Below are positions 1-6,370 of a stretch of 12,111 nucleotides of DNA, in pieces. Numbering within the stretch: position 1 is the first letter of the stretch; each line of letters begins with the position of its first letter. The DNA is taken from positions 1-12,111 of the forward strand of contig CANQRJ010000033.1 of assembly GCA_947626215.1 (NCBI GenBank), read 5' to 3'. Position numbers and translations under genes: made by a program. This stretch comes from an uncultured Bacilli bacterium (lineage in GTDB: Bacteria > Bacillota_I > Bacilli_A > RF39 > UBA660). The notes below the pieces were generated by a model that saw only the letters and a list, made by a program, of their open reading frames with translations, made no database searches and was not told the origin of the DNA.

Positions 1-51
1 TATCAAATTTTACATTATTATTTTTATGCGATTGCCATATTTGTAAAGTAA
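1..51 (+). CDS. possible C-terminal end of an upstream gene (partial)
   Basis: Frame 1 is open from the first base to a TAA at 49-51 and would encode a 16-residue hydrophobic, aromatic-rich tail ending in FYAIAIFVK, which could be the last part of a membrane protein. A terminator-like hairpin overlaps and follows the stop, as expected at a gene end. The piece is too short to prove coding, and the other two forward frames are also open for about 40 to 80 bases, so this is a weak call. The left copy of a 17-bp inverted repeat (20-36) lies inside it. Confidence 0.3.
   Translation, partial: YQILHYYFYAIAIFVK
20..36 (+). repeat. left copy of a 17-bp inverted repeat flanking the window
   Basis: ATTTTTATGCGATTGCC at 20-36 is the exact reverse complement of 12040-12056. 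The likeness continues outward: ATTTTAC at 7-13 recurs in reverse complement at 12062-12068, with spacers of six and five bases. It is relatively G/C-rich for this genome. Confidence 0.85.
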
Positions 52-76
52 TTTTATTTACTTTTCTTTTTTTTTT
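45..76 (+). terminator. A/T-rich intrinsic terminator-like hairpin with T run
   Basis: AAAGTAA (45-51) pairs perfectly with TTACTTT (58-64) around a six-base loop and is followed by a run of ten T (67-76). Only one of the seven pairs is G-C, so the stem is weak, but the long T run and the position between two genes fit an intrinsic terminator for whatever lies upstream of the window. Confidence 0.4.
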
Positions 77-84
77 GTTATGAT

Positions 85-90
85 TATACT
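85..90 (+). promoter_or_regulatory. candidate -10 box (TATACT) for the coiled-coil gene
   Basis: TATACT matches five of six consensus bases and lies 35 bases before the ATG at 126. The region where a -35 box should lie (about 62-67) is T-rich and does not match TTGACA, so only the -10 element is supported. It sits just after the terminator-like T run, which is a sensible place for a new transcription unit to begin. Confidence 0.35.
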
Positions 91-125
91 TAGAAAAGAA
101 TAAGTAAAAGTGAGGTTGATCTTTT

Positions 126-2153
126 ATGCAAAAAGATATCGTTCAAAAAATTGATTTATTAGTAGAAATGACAGATACAAATAATTCTTATGAAACATTA
201 AAAGAAGAATTAAATTTATTAGAAAAAGAAATTGAAACTCAAAAAAATAAAATCAATCGTTTAAAAAAGACGATGGAAAATCGTAATTATATGAATTCTA
301 GTGATAGAATTATTGATGAAAATATTAAAATTGGGTTAGAAAATAAATTATCTAGTTATGAACAATCCATGGTAGATATTGTAAATGAAATTGAAAGTAT
401 ATCTAAGGAAGAAGAAAGTTATCATCAAATGATTTTAGATTTAGAAAAAGAAATTCATACTTCAAAAAGTTTTTTAGAGTCTTTAGAACTTAAATTAAAA
501 ACCATTGGTGGAAAAGATAAATCTGTATATTCTTTTTATGAAGATTTAATAGATGCGACTACAAAAGAAATTAAATCGAATGAAACAAGATTACAAGTGA
601 AGAAAAAAGCTTATGAACAAGTAAGTGCGCGTTTAGAAAGCTATGGAGAAAAAAGATTTGATTTAGAAGAAAAAATGAAAAAAGATCATTTAAAGTTAGA
701 AGAAACTTTAGAGTCTTTAGCGACACCTGATGCTTATATTGATGAAAAATCAAAAGAACTAGATGAAAATAAACTAAGTCAAATGGAAAGTGAATTAGAA
801 AAATTAGAAAAACGTCGTTTAGAAATTATTACAGACCCTACTTTTATTGGTCGAGATGCAATGGATTTACTTTCAGAAGATGATCGTACGAGTTGCTTAG
901 ATAAAGTAAGAGAATTAGTTACAATTGTAAATTCTAAACCTTATATGGATTTTCGTTATGAAGAATTAGATGAAATTTTAGAAAATGCCAAACAACAAAG
1001 AGATGAGTTTGCAAATGCTATAGATGGTAAAAAATATGATGGAACCGATAATCAAATATTGGAAAGTCGAATCGAATTTTTAAAAGATGCGATGGAAAAG
1101 AAAAAACAAGAACAAGTAGAATTAGAACAAAAAATTCGTGAGATGGATACCACTATGGTTCAAAATTTAATGAATCATATTAAAGACGCTAAAGAAATGC
1201 GTGATAAATTAAAAGTTGATATTGAAGAATATAAAAAAGTTATGGATGAAAATAATGATTATAAATCTCCTAAGAAAAAAGCAAGTTTAAATGCAGCATT
1301 CCATAGAAAATGCGATGAACTAGATGAAGTGGTATCTATTATTGATTCTTATCAAAAAGATTTAGAAAAAATTGTAGAAACATCTAAAAAGCTAGAAAGT
1401 GAAGATTTAGAAGGCATTCGTTTAGATTTAAGAAAAATGGAAGAAGAATTAAAAATTTACGAAAAACAAAAAATGATTGATACTTACGCCAATGATATTC
1501 TAGCGATTGAAAAAGATAAAAGTGAATTAAAGAAATTGTCAGATGAAGTCAGTAAAATTGAACATCGTAAAAAATATTTGAAAACACCAAATGAAATTTA
1601 TGATGAAATTGAAATTGCATTAAGTGAAGAAAAAATGCCAGAAGAAGTAGAAACAGAAGAAGAAAGTGTAAACTTAAATGATTACCGAATTGATCCAATC
1701 GAGGAAGAATACCCTGTAGAATCTTTACAAATGGATGAGGAGCCTCAAGAACAAACGGAAGTAAAAATTGAAGAACCTAAAGAAGAAGTAGTAGATGAAG
1801 TTTTACCAACTGTTCCAAGTATGGAAGAAGAAATACCTGAGGAATTACCAGTAGAAGAATCGCCACTTCCAATGAGTGAATATGAAGAAAACGCACCAAT
1901 TGAAATGAGTGAAGTTTTCCCTCCTAGAAATACTCCAATGGATAATCCAAATTTGATAAAAGTTATCAGTGTGGAGCCTATTGATGAGGAAGAAAAAGAG
2001 GTTCCGGTTCCTACTACTGTAGAAGTCCAACCTGTAGAAAGTACACCTATACAAAATGATGATTTTATTGTAAATAATGATTATGAAGATACAGATTACA
2101 TAAGCTTTAATGAATTATTAGAAGGGAGTATGAAAGATGGAAATCAAAACTAA
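126..2153 (+). CDS. large cytoplasmic coiled-coil protein with acidic Pro/Glu-rich tail
   Basis: The 675-residue product has no signal peptide and no membrane segment, so it should be cytoplasmic. Residues about 20-235 and 275-500 are dominated by Glu/Lys/Leu heptad-like sequence typical of long coiled coils, broken by a short less charged part around 236-275 (ITDPTFIGRDAMDLLS). From about 501 to 650 it becomes a low-complexity, probably disordered tail rich in Glu, Pro and Val, ending in a short conserved-looking segment (DYISFNELLEG). No Walker motifs are visible, so it is not an SMC or RecN ATPase. A scaffold or cytoskeletal role is possible but I do not recognise the family. The ATG at 126 has GAGG (112-115) ten bases upstream. 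Its 3' end overlaps the next gene by 17 bases, and the pair forms its own unit, separated from the fibre operon by a terminator. Confidence 0.85.
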   Translation: MQKDIVQKIDLLVEMTDTNNSYETLKEELNLLEKEIETQKNKINRLKKTMENRNYMNSSDRIIDENIKIGLENKLSSYEQSMVDIVNEIESISKEEESYHQMILDLEKEIHTSKSFLESLELKLKTIGGKDKSVYSFYEDLIDATTKEIKSNETRLQVKKKAYEQVSARLESYGEKRFDLEEKMKKDHLKLEETLESLATPDAYIDEKSKELDENKLSQMESELEKLEKRRLEIITDPTFIGRDAMDLLSEDDRTSCLDKVRELVTIVNSKPYMDFRYEELDEILENAKQQRDEFANAIDGKKYDGTDNQILESRIEFLKDAMEKKKQEQVELEQKIREMDTTMVQNLMNHIKDAKEMRDKLKVDIEEYKKVMDENNDYKSPKKKASLNAAFHRKCDELDEVVSIIDSYQKDLEKIVETSKKLESEDLEGIRLDLRKMEEELKIYEKQKMIDTYANDILAIEKDKSELKKLSDEVSKIEHRKKYLKTPNEIYDEIEIALSEEKMPEEVETEEESVNLNDYRIDPIEEEYPVESLQMDEEPQEQTEVKIEEPKEEVVDEVLPTVPSMEEEIPEELPVEESPLPMSEYEENAPIEMSEVFPPRNTPMDNPNLIKVISVEPIDEEEKEVPVPTTVEVQPVESTPIQNDDFIVNNDYEDTDYISFNELLEGSMKDGNQN

Positions 2154-2382
2154 TACAATTATTACTCTCGAAAATAATGAAAAATATGTTGTATTAAATG
2201 AAACGACTTATGAAAATAATCCTTATTTTTTAGTTATGGGAATGGATGACAAAAAGGAAATCATTCAATCGAAAGTAGCCATTTTAAAAGAAGTAAAACA
2301 AGGAAATGATATTTATATCGAAAAGGTCACAGATTCTAAGCTTATTATTGAGCTTACGAATTTGTTAAAGAGTCAACTTTAA
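2137..2382 (+). CDS. small DUF1292-like protein
   Basis: This 81-residue soluble protein is mostly predicted beta strand (TIITLENNEKYVVLNETTY, then PYFLVMGMDD, VAILKEVKQ and IYIEKVTDS) and ends in a short helix (IIELTNLLKSQL). The order, an opening strand pair, a strand reporting a value, an acidic turn, and a closing D/S-plus-helix segment, resembles the DUF1292 (YrzB-like) family of small Firmicutes proteins with no defined biochemical role; I judge this by pattern only. The start at 2137 lies inside the last codons of the coiled-coil gene in another reading frame and has GAAGGGAG (2121-2128) eight bases upstream, which suggests coupled translation. The stop codon is part of the stem of the downstream terminator. 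Confidence 0.75.
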   Translation: MEIKTNTIITLENNEKYVVLNETTYENNPYFLVMGMDDKKEIIQSKVAILKEVKQGNDIYIEKVTDSKLIIELTNLLKSQL

Positions 2383-2410
2383 AACAAATCTAATGAGGTT
2401 TGTTTTTTCT
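2381..2410 (+). terminator. intrinsic terminator after the coiled-coil/DUF1292-like pair
   Basis: A ten-base-pair stem joins 2381-2390 (AAAACAAATC) and 2397-2406 (GGTTTGTTTT) with one G-T wobble and a six-base loop (TAATGA). It is followed by T-rich sequence (TTCTC, then ATTTT). This separates the first two genes from the fibre operon that begins downstream. Confidence 0.75.
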
Positions 2411-2425
2411 CATTTTAAATAAATC

Positions 2426-2453
2426 TTGATAATTTTTATTTTTTGTGTATAAT
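2426..2453 (+). promoter_or_regulatory. sigma-A-type promoter for the fibre operon
   Basis: TTGATA (2426-2431) and a perfect TATAAT (2448-2453) are 16 bases apart and lie right after the intrinsic terminator. Transcription would begin near 2460, about 30 bases before the ATG at 2491. It is the best promoter match in the window and the only clear one before the seven-gene unit. It also rules out the in-frame TTG at 2443, which lies within the promoter itself. Confidence 0.7.
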
Positions 2454-2490
2454 AACAATCAAAACATTACGTGGAAAGAGGTTGTTCTGG

Positions 2491-4872
2491 ATGAAACAAA
2501 ATAGTTTAAGAAAAAAGTTTAAATTAATGCGTGCTAGTATTACGGCAGTTTTACTAAGTTTTGGAATTTCGATTGGGGGGGGGGTTACTTCTTATGCAGA
2601 AATTTCTAATGAAACTGAAAGCAAAGAAGAGTCTTGGACTCCCATTGATCACACTTATGAACAAAATGTAAAAAATGGAATTACAAATGTAAGAGCTCAT
2701 ACTTATGCAATTCGTATTACAGAAGTATTTGATAAAGAAGGAAAACTTCATAAACTAACCAATTATGAATGTCTTACTTGTAATGATAAGGTAAGCTACG
2801 AGTTTACTCCTTGGGTATATGATAAAAATACAAATACAGATTCGAGAGTTTGTGTAGTAACAGGTTATAAAGAAACAAGAGGACATGTTCATGAACCTTC
2901 TGTTATGACTGAAGTCACTGAAAACTTAGAAAAAGGATATTGCTCTTGTGGAATGTATGTAGAAGCATCTCATACTTTGGATTACGGAACTGTTTTAGAA
3001 AATGGTTCTGGGTTTTTTCATTGTTTAAATTTGAATTGTAATCATACATCTTCTACACCAAGTTATACACCGCCAGTTTATGGTCCAGGAGTAAAATGTA
3101 TTTATATACCTGGGTCTACACCTTCTATGCAAAGTGGAGTTTCTTCAAGTAAAGGAAGTTCTTCCAGAGGTGGAAGTAGCTCTGGTGGTGGAGGAGGATC
3201 TTCTCATGGAGGTAGTTCATTTCATACTTCATCTTCTCATACACATGATTATACGAAATTAGTGAGAATAGATGATTTTTATGAATATTGGGAATGTGAA
3301 AAAGATGGAAATATGAAAACCGTTCCTCATCAAATCAAAGTAACGGAAAATGAAAAAGAAAAAATTACAACTTGTATCAATCCTGGATGTCATTACAAAA
3401 AAGTAGAAGTAAAACATCAACATCAATTTCAACACTTTGTAAATAAAGATGAATTTGCAGAATATTATCAATGTGAATGTGGAGAAATTACTCAAAAAGA
3501 ACATTCTTTTGATAAAGGATACATTGATAAATCTACTCACGAAGTAGTGAAAACGTGCCAAAATCCTGAATGTGGTTATATAGAAAGAAAAGAACATAAC
3601 CATGAATATGATACTTATATAGATACAGATGGAGTGGAGGAAACTTGGGAGTGTAGTGCATGTGGCAAAACGATGAAAGCTCCTCATAACCATGATTTTG
3701 ATATTTTTGTAAGTGGTGAGGATGAACAAGAAACTTGGAAATGTACGAAAGATAACGAAACAACCTTAAAGAACCATAATTTAAAACAAAAAGAAATTGA
3801 TAGAGAAACTCATGAAGTGGTTTATGAATGTACAACAGATGGATGTTCTTATGAAAAAAGAGAAGAACATGATCATCATTTTGATCATCGTTTATCTTTG
3901 AATCGTGTGAGTGAAACTTGGGAGTGCAGTGAGTGTGGCAAAACAGAAGTTCGGGATCATGAACATACTTATGAACTTGATGAAGATTCTATTGATCCAA
4001 ATGAGTTAGAAACATGGCAATGTGAATGTGGAGAAAAAGAATTACGACTTCATGCTTGGAAAATGGAAAGTTCTAGTGGTGGTGTTGTTACTCAGGTTTG
4101 TGAAAATTGTGGTGTAACAAGAGATCATCATACTTGTGTAAAAGGAAATAAAGAAGTGATTCAACTGCATAATGAAGAAGGATGTTATAAAACGATTTAT
4201 AAATGTAAGGTTTGTGGAGAAATTGTTTCTGAAGAAATTACTCCTCATCGCTTTATACTTGATGAAAGAAATCATGAGAATATTTGTAGAAGATGCCAAT
4301 ATAGGGAACCAGTAGAGGAAATTTCTATTAAAGAAAAAGTTGCTTTCAACTTTGATAAAATGGAAGTTAATAATTTAAAGGATACTTTTAAAAAAGAAAC
4401 AGTTTTAGAAAAACAAGAAGATTCTGAAATTTCAAAGAAAGTTGAAGATGAAGAAGAAACAAATTTAGAAATTATAGATGTTCCTGAAAAATTAAAAGAA
4501 AATAAAGAAGAAAAAGATTTAAAAGAAAAAGATGAGAATAAAGAGGAATTTGAGATTGAAAATGTTTTGGATAAAAAAGAAGAAATAAATTCAGAAACGA
4601 TAGAGGATTCTATTGAACCAGAAGAAATTGAAGAGGAAATAACTGATGAAAAAGAAACTAAAAACGATGAGGAATTAGAATCTCAAGATCATTTAGAAGA
4701 AGAGAACGAAATTGTTGAATCAGAAGAAGAGTTTATTGAAGAAGATTCTACAGTATGGCATGATGAAGGATTTGAAAATAAACCTTTTGAAAATTTAGAA
4801 GAAATGGTTTCTTTTGAAGAAACAGAACAACTTGTGCTTTCACTCAAAAAAAATGGAGGCTATAGATTATGA
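2491..4872 (+). CDS. secreted Cys/His-rich (zinc-ribbon-like) repeat protein with acidic tail
   Basis: The 793-residue product starts with a signal peptide: basic MKQNSLRKKFKLMR, a hydrophobic core at 16-32 and probable cleavage after SYA (residue 36). Residues 90-205 hold CxxC or CxC pairs (C94/C97, C151/C153). A Ser/Gly/His linker (about 212-252) leads to tandem modules of about 31 or 62 residues (250-545), each with HxH, a Trp, then CxxCG or CxxxxCG and a closing His, as in WECSACGK and WECSECGK. More pairs follow (C537/C540, C572/C575, C599/C602). The spacing suggests zinc or other metal binding, or disulfides. Residues about 606-780 are Glu/Lys-rich and probably disordered. There is no LPXTG motif or C-terminal membrane segment. 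The start at 2491 is supported by GGAAAGAGG (2473-2481). The position is that of tapA in Bacillus, but I see no homology to TapA. A G10 run sits in the signal peptide. The stop overlaps the next start (ATGA). Confidence 0.85.
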   Translation: MKQNSLRKKFKLMRASITAVLLSFGISIGGGVTSYAEISNETESKEESWTPIDHTYEQNVKNGITNVRAHTYAIRITEVFDKEGKLHKLTNYECLTCNDKVSYEFTPWVYDKNTNTDSRVCVVTGYKETRGHVHEPSVMTEVTENLEKGYCSCGMYVEASHTLDYGTVLENGSGFFHCLNLNCNHTSSTPSYTPPVYGPGVKCIYIPGSTPSMQSGVSSSKGSSSRGGSSSGGGGGSSHGGSSFHTSSSHTHDYTKLVRIDDFYEYWECEKDGNMKTVPHQIKVTENEKEKITTCINPGCHYKKVEVKHQHQFQHFVNKDEFAEYYQCECGEITQKEHSFDKGYIDKSTHEVVKTCQNPECGYIERKEHNHEYDTYIDTDGVEETWECSACGKTMKAPHNHDFDIFVSGEDEQETWKCTKDNETTLKNHNLKQKEIDRETHEVVYECTTDGCSYEKREEHDHHFDHRLSLNRVSETWECSECGKTEVRDHEHTYELDEDSIDPNELETWQCECGEKELRLHAWKMESSSGGVVTQVCENCGVTRDHHTCVKGNKEVIQLHNEEGCYKTIYKCKVCGEIVSEEITPHRFILDERNHENICRRCQYREPVEEISIKEKVAFNFDKMEVNNLKDTFKKETVLEKQEDSEISKKVEDEEETNLEIIDVPEKLKENKEEKDLKEKDENKEEFEIENVLDKKEEINSETIEDSIEPEEIEEEITDEKETKNDEELESQDHLEEENEIVESEEEFIEEDSTVWHDEGFENKPFENLEEMVSFEETEQLVLSLKKNGGYRL
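2575..2584 (+). repeat. G10 homopolymer tract in the signal-peptide coding region
   Basis: Ten consecutive G in a strongly A/T-rich genome encode three Gly (residues 29-31) at the end of the signal-peptide hydrophobic core. With ten G the frame is open. One extra G gives a TAA at 2607-2609, and one fewer gives a TAA at 2669-2671 (present coordinates). The arrangement is that of a slipped-strand contingency locus. Confidence 0.9.
3238..4125 (+). repeat. tandem Cys/His protein modules (degenerate)
   Basis: Residues 250-545 of the secreted protein consist of at least five repeats opening with H-x-H (THD, HQHQF, HNHEYD, HNHDFD, HDHHFD, HEHTYE), followed about 15 residues later by [ET]-W-[EK]-C or YQC and a second Cys or a replacement. 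Short (about 31 residues) and long (about 62 residues, with an added CxxxxC unit such as CQNPECGY or CTTDGCSY) forms alternate. The likeness is at protein level; the DNA copies have diverged, so recent expansion is not evident. Confidence 0.75.
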
Positions 4873-5540
4873 AAAAATGGTATCAAAAAATAAGTAACTG
4901 GGTTTTAATTGTTGTATGTGTTATTTTAGTTCCTGTTTTACTTATTAATTTATGGATTTTATTTCAATCCAAATTAGAACCTGATAAAATTCCAAATGTT
5001 TTTGGTTATAAACCTTTTATAGTACTTTCTGGTTCTATGGAAACAGAAATTTATAAAGGAGATTTAATTGTAACTAAAATAGTAAATCCTGAAAATTTAA
5101 AAGTAAATGATGTCATTGCATTCCGTGATGCAGAAAACACAGTTACAACCCATAGAATTATTGATATTGTAAATGATGATGGAGTTGTTTATTTCATTAC
5201 AAAAGGTGATAATAATAATTCTCAAGATCAAAATTTAGTAGAATATCAAGATGTAGAAGGAATTTATTTATTTCGAATTCCAGGGTTTGGCAGTATGATG
5301 AATAGTTTATCTGAACCAACTACATTGATTATTCTAGTACTTATTATTACAGTAATATTCATATTAGGATTCTCTATTTCTAATAAAAAACAAAGAGAAG
5401 AAGAAAGAAAAGAATTCTTAGAATATAAGAAATTAATGGAAGAAAAAGAAAAACAAAAAGAAGAGAAAGCTTCTAAGAAGAAAACAACAACAAAGAAAAC
5501 AACTTCTTCTAAAAAAAGTACAAAATCTAGAAAAGATTAA
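4869..5540 (+). CDS. sipW: SipW-type (ER/archaeal-like) signal peptidase I, copy 1
   Basis: This 223-residue membrane serine protease should remove signal peptides from TasA-like subunits at the outer face of the membrane. It has an N-terminal membrane segment (about 11-31), the serine box SGSME with likely nucleophile S56, the TTHR box with H95 where typical bacterial type I peptidases carry Lys, and KGDNN with D114. Ser-His-Asp marks the SipW/ER-type branch. A second membrane segment (about 151-170) precedes a Lys/Glu/Thr-rich tail (172-223) that should be cytoplasmic. The ATG overlaps the TGA of the preceding gene (ATGA) and has GGAGG upstream, so translation is probably coupled. The next gene is its likely substrate. 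Bacillus SipW is specific for TasA and TapA; which of the local substrates this copy prefers cannot be read from sequence. Confidence 0.92.
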   Translation: MKKWYQKISNWVLIVVCVILVPVLLINLWILFQSKLEPDKIPNVFGYKPFIVLSGSMETEIYKGDLIVTKIVNPENLKVNDVIAFRDAENTVTTHRIIDIVNDDGVVYFITKGDNNNSQDQNLVEYQDVEGIYLFRIPGFGSMMNSLSEPTTLIILVLIITVIFILGFSISNKKQREEERKEFLEYKKLMEEKEKQKEEKASKKKTTTKKTTSSKKSTKSRKD

Positions 5541-5549
5541 ATGAATTTG

Positions 5550-5573
5550 GTAAATCGTCTATTAGACATTTAC
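5550..5573 (+). ncRNA. leader hairpin P1 upstream of the fibre-subunit gene
   Basis: GTAAAT (5550-5555) pairs with ATTTAC (5568-5573), a single C bulges at 5556, and GTCT (5557-5560) pairs with AGAC (5564-5567) around a three-base loop. There is no T run after it, so it is not a standard terminator. It is the first element of a compact structured leader. Confidence 0.5.
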
Positions 5574-5577
5574 ATAG

Positions 5578-5613
5578 ATAGGAAAGCATAAATTCCTATA
5601 AAATGATTTATGC
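5578..5613 (+). ncRNA. possible H-type pseudoknot in the leader of the fibre-subunit gene
   Basis: Stem 1 joins ATAGGAA (5578-5584) with TTCCTAT (5593-5599). Its loop bases 5586-5592 (GCATAAA) are fully complementary to TTTATGC (5607-5613), forming stem 2. Both stems are seven perfect pairs, linked by loops of one, zero and seven bases, which is standard H-type pseudoknot geometry. The same arm could instead form a simple eight-pair hairpin (5586-5593 with 5606-5613). The structure ends 14 bases before the ribosome binding site at 5628-5635. It does not match riboswitch classes I know. Confidence 0.5.
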
Positions 5614-5627
5614 AAAAAATTTATGAT

Positions 5628-5635
5628 GGGGAGGT
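5628..5635 (+). promoter_or_regulatory. very strong ribosome binding site (GGGGAGGT)
   Basis: The GGAGG core (5630-5634) lies seven bases before the ATG at 5642 and is among the strongest Shine-Dalgarno matches in the window. This fits a structural subunit needed in many copies, unlike the two peptidases beside it. Confidence 0.7.
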
Positions 5636-5641
5636 GAAAAA

Positions 5642-6277
5642 ATGAAAAAGAAATTTATGGCTATTTTTGCTTTATTATTAGCAGTAGTTGTAACTGGTTA
5701 TTCTGTAAGTGGAACTTATGCAAAATACACTACTACAATGGAAAGTAGTGATAAGGCTCGTGTAGCAGTATGGAAAGTAGGAACTGCCTTTACTATTGAT
5801 TTGTTTGATAATACTTATGATAATGGTGCAGTTAAATCAAAAGGTGAAGAAACAGATAAAGTAGTTGCACCTGGTACAACAGGATCTTATGCATTCGCAA
5901 TTACTGGTGGTGATGAATTAAAACCAGAGGTTGCTTATAAGTTAGATGTTACTGTGGATCAAGAAAAAACAAAAGATGACACAGAAAGACTTCGTTTCTG
6001 GCTTGATGCCGATTCTTATGATGGAGCGTCAGATAAATATGCAAGTATTAGCGAATTAAAAAGCAATTTAGGAAATGATTTAAGTGTTGAAAAAGTAGAA
6101 GTTGGAAAGAATCTTAATGATGCTTTAAGCAATCATACTCTTCATTGGGAGTGGCAATTTTCTGAAGCTGAAAAAGATACTACAGATACTGGTTTAGGTA
6201 ATGCCGCAGATGGATCAACTACTGCAGTAGAAATTGGTATTAAAATTACTGCAACACAACTTGATACTGTTGAATAA
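5642..6277 (+). CDS. TasA/CalY-like fibre subunit with SipW-dependent signal peptide (probable major subunit)
   Basis: The 211-residue product is a secreted fibre-forming protein of the TasA/camelysin type. It has a basic start (MKKK), a hydrophobic core at 6-19 and GTYAKYT, the usual SipW-type cleavage area, with likely cleavage after A27. The mature part shows family landmarks: a Pro-Gly turn followed by a strand (APGTTGSYAF, 77-86), the aromatic LHWEWQF (167-173), DTGLGNAA (182-189) and a final strand KITATQL (201-207). It contains no Cys. TasA is known to build beta-rich biofilm fibres by passing an N-terminal strand from one subunit to the next. The gene follows sipW copy 1, has a strong ribosome binding site and structured RNA on both sides, all consistent with high expression. 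A member that remains a peptidase-released surface protein rather than a polymer cannot be excluded. Confidence 0.88.
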   Translation: MKKKFMAIFALLLAVVVTGYSVSGTYAKYTTTMESSDKARVAVWKVGTAFTIDLFDNTYDNGAVKSKGEETDKVVAPGTTGSYAFAITGGDELKPEVAYKLDVTVDQEKTKDDTERLRFWLDADSYDGASDKYASISELKSNLGNDLSVEKVEVGKNLNDALSNHTLHWEWQFSEAEKDTTDTGLGNAADGSTTAVEIGIKITATQLDTVE

Positions 6278-6284
6278 TAATTTT

Positions 6285-6304
6285 TGGAAGTTATTTAACT
6301 TCCA
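6285..6304 (+). ncRNA. hairpin just after the fibre-subunit gene
   Basis: TGGAAGTT (6285-6292) pairs perfectly with AACTTCCA (6297-6304) around a four-base loop. It begins eight bases after the stop codon. Sequence after the stem (CATAAG) has no T run, so it fits a 3' stabilising or processing hairpin better than a terminator. Confidence 0.6.
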
Positions 6305-6309
6305 CATAA

Positions 6310-6335
6310 GTCCATGAATATTCATGGGTTTATTT
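6310..6335 (+). ncRNA. second hairpin, possible weak attenuator
   Basis: CCATGAATATTCATGG (6312-6327) is a perfect 16-base palindrome, and wobble pairs at 6311/6328 and 6310/6329 can extend it. It is followed by the moderately T-rich TTTATTT (6329-6335), so it might terminate some transcripts and lower the amount of downstream mRNA relative to the fibre subunit. Confidence 0.5.
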
Positions 6336-6370
6336 GGAAACTAAATATTTTGTGGAAAGGAGGGTTTGTG

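Noticed and set aside
126..2153. SMC/RecN-type ATPase reading of the coiled-coil gene
   Set aside because: No Walker A, signature or Walker B motif is present at either end of the protein.
2454..2486. Stem between AACAATC (2454-2460) and GGTTGTT (2480-2486) that would cover part of the ribosome binding site
   Set aside because: The predicted transcription start is near 2460, so most of the left arm would not be in the RNA.
2443..2490. Upstream TTG start for the Cys/His-rich protein
   Set aside because: The TTG at 2443 falls within the promoter, before the expected transcription start, and would put 16 extra residues in front of a normal signal peptide.
571..4299. Open frames on the reverse strand (571-753, 1845-2054, 2554-2751, 3259-3729, 3533-3835, 4042-4299)
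   Set aside because: They lie wholly inside strong forward genes, are rich in Phe, Ser, Ile and His as expected for the complement of Glu/Lys-rich coding sequence, and have no convincing ribosome binding sites.
6314..6370. ATG at 6314 as start of the 920-residue protein
   Set aside because: It lies in a hairpin without a ribosome binding site, whereas the ATG at 6371 has a strong AAAGGAGGG at proper spacing.
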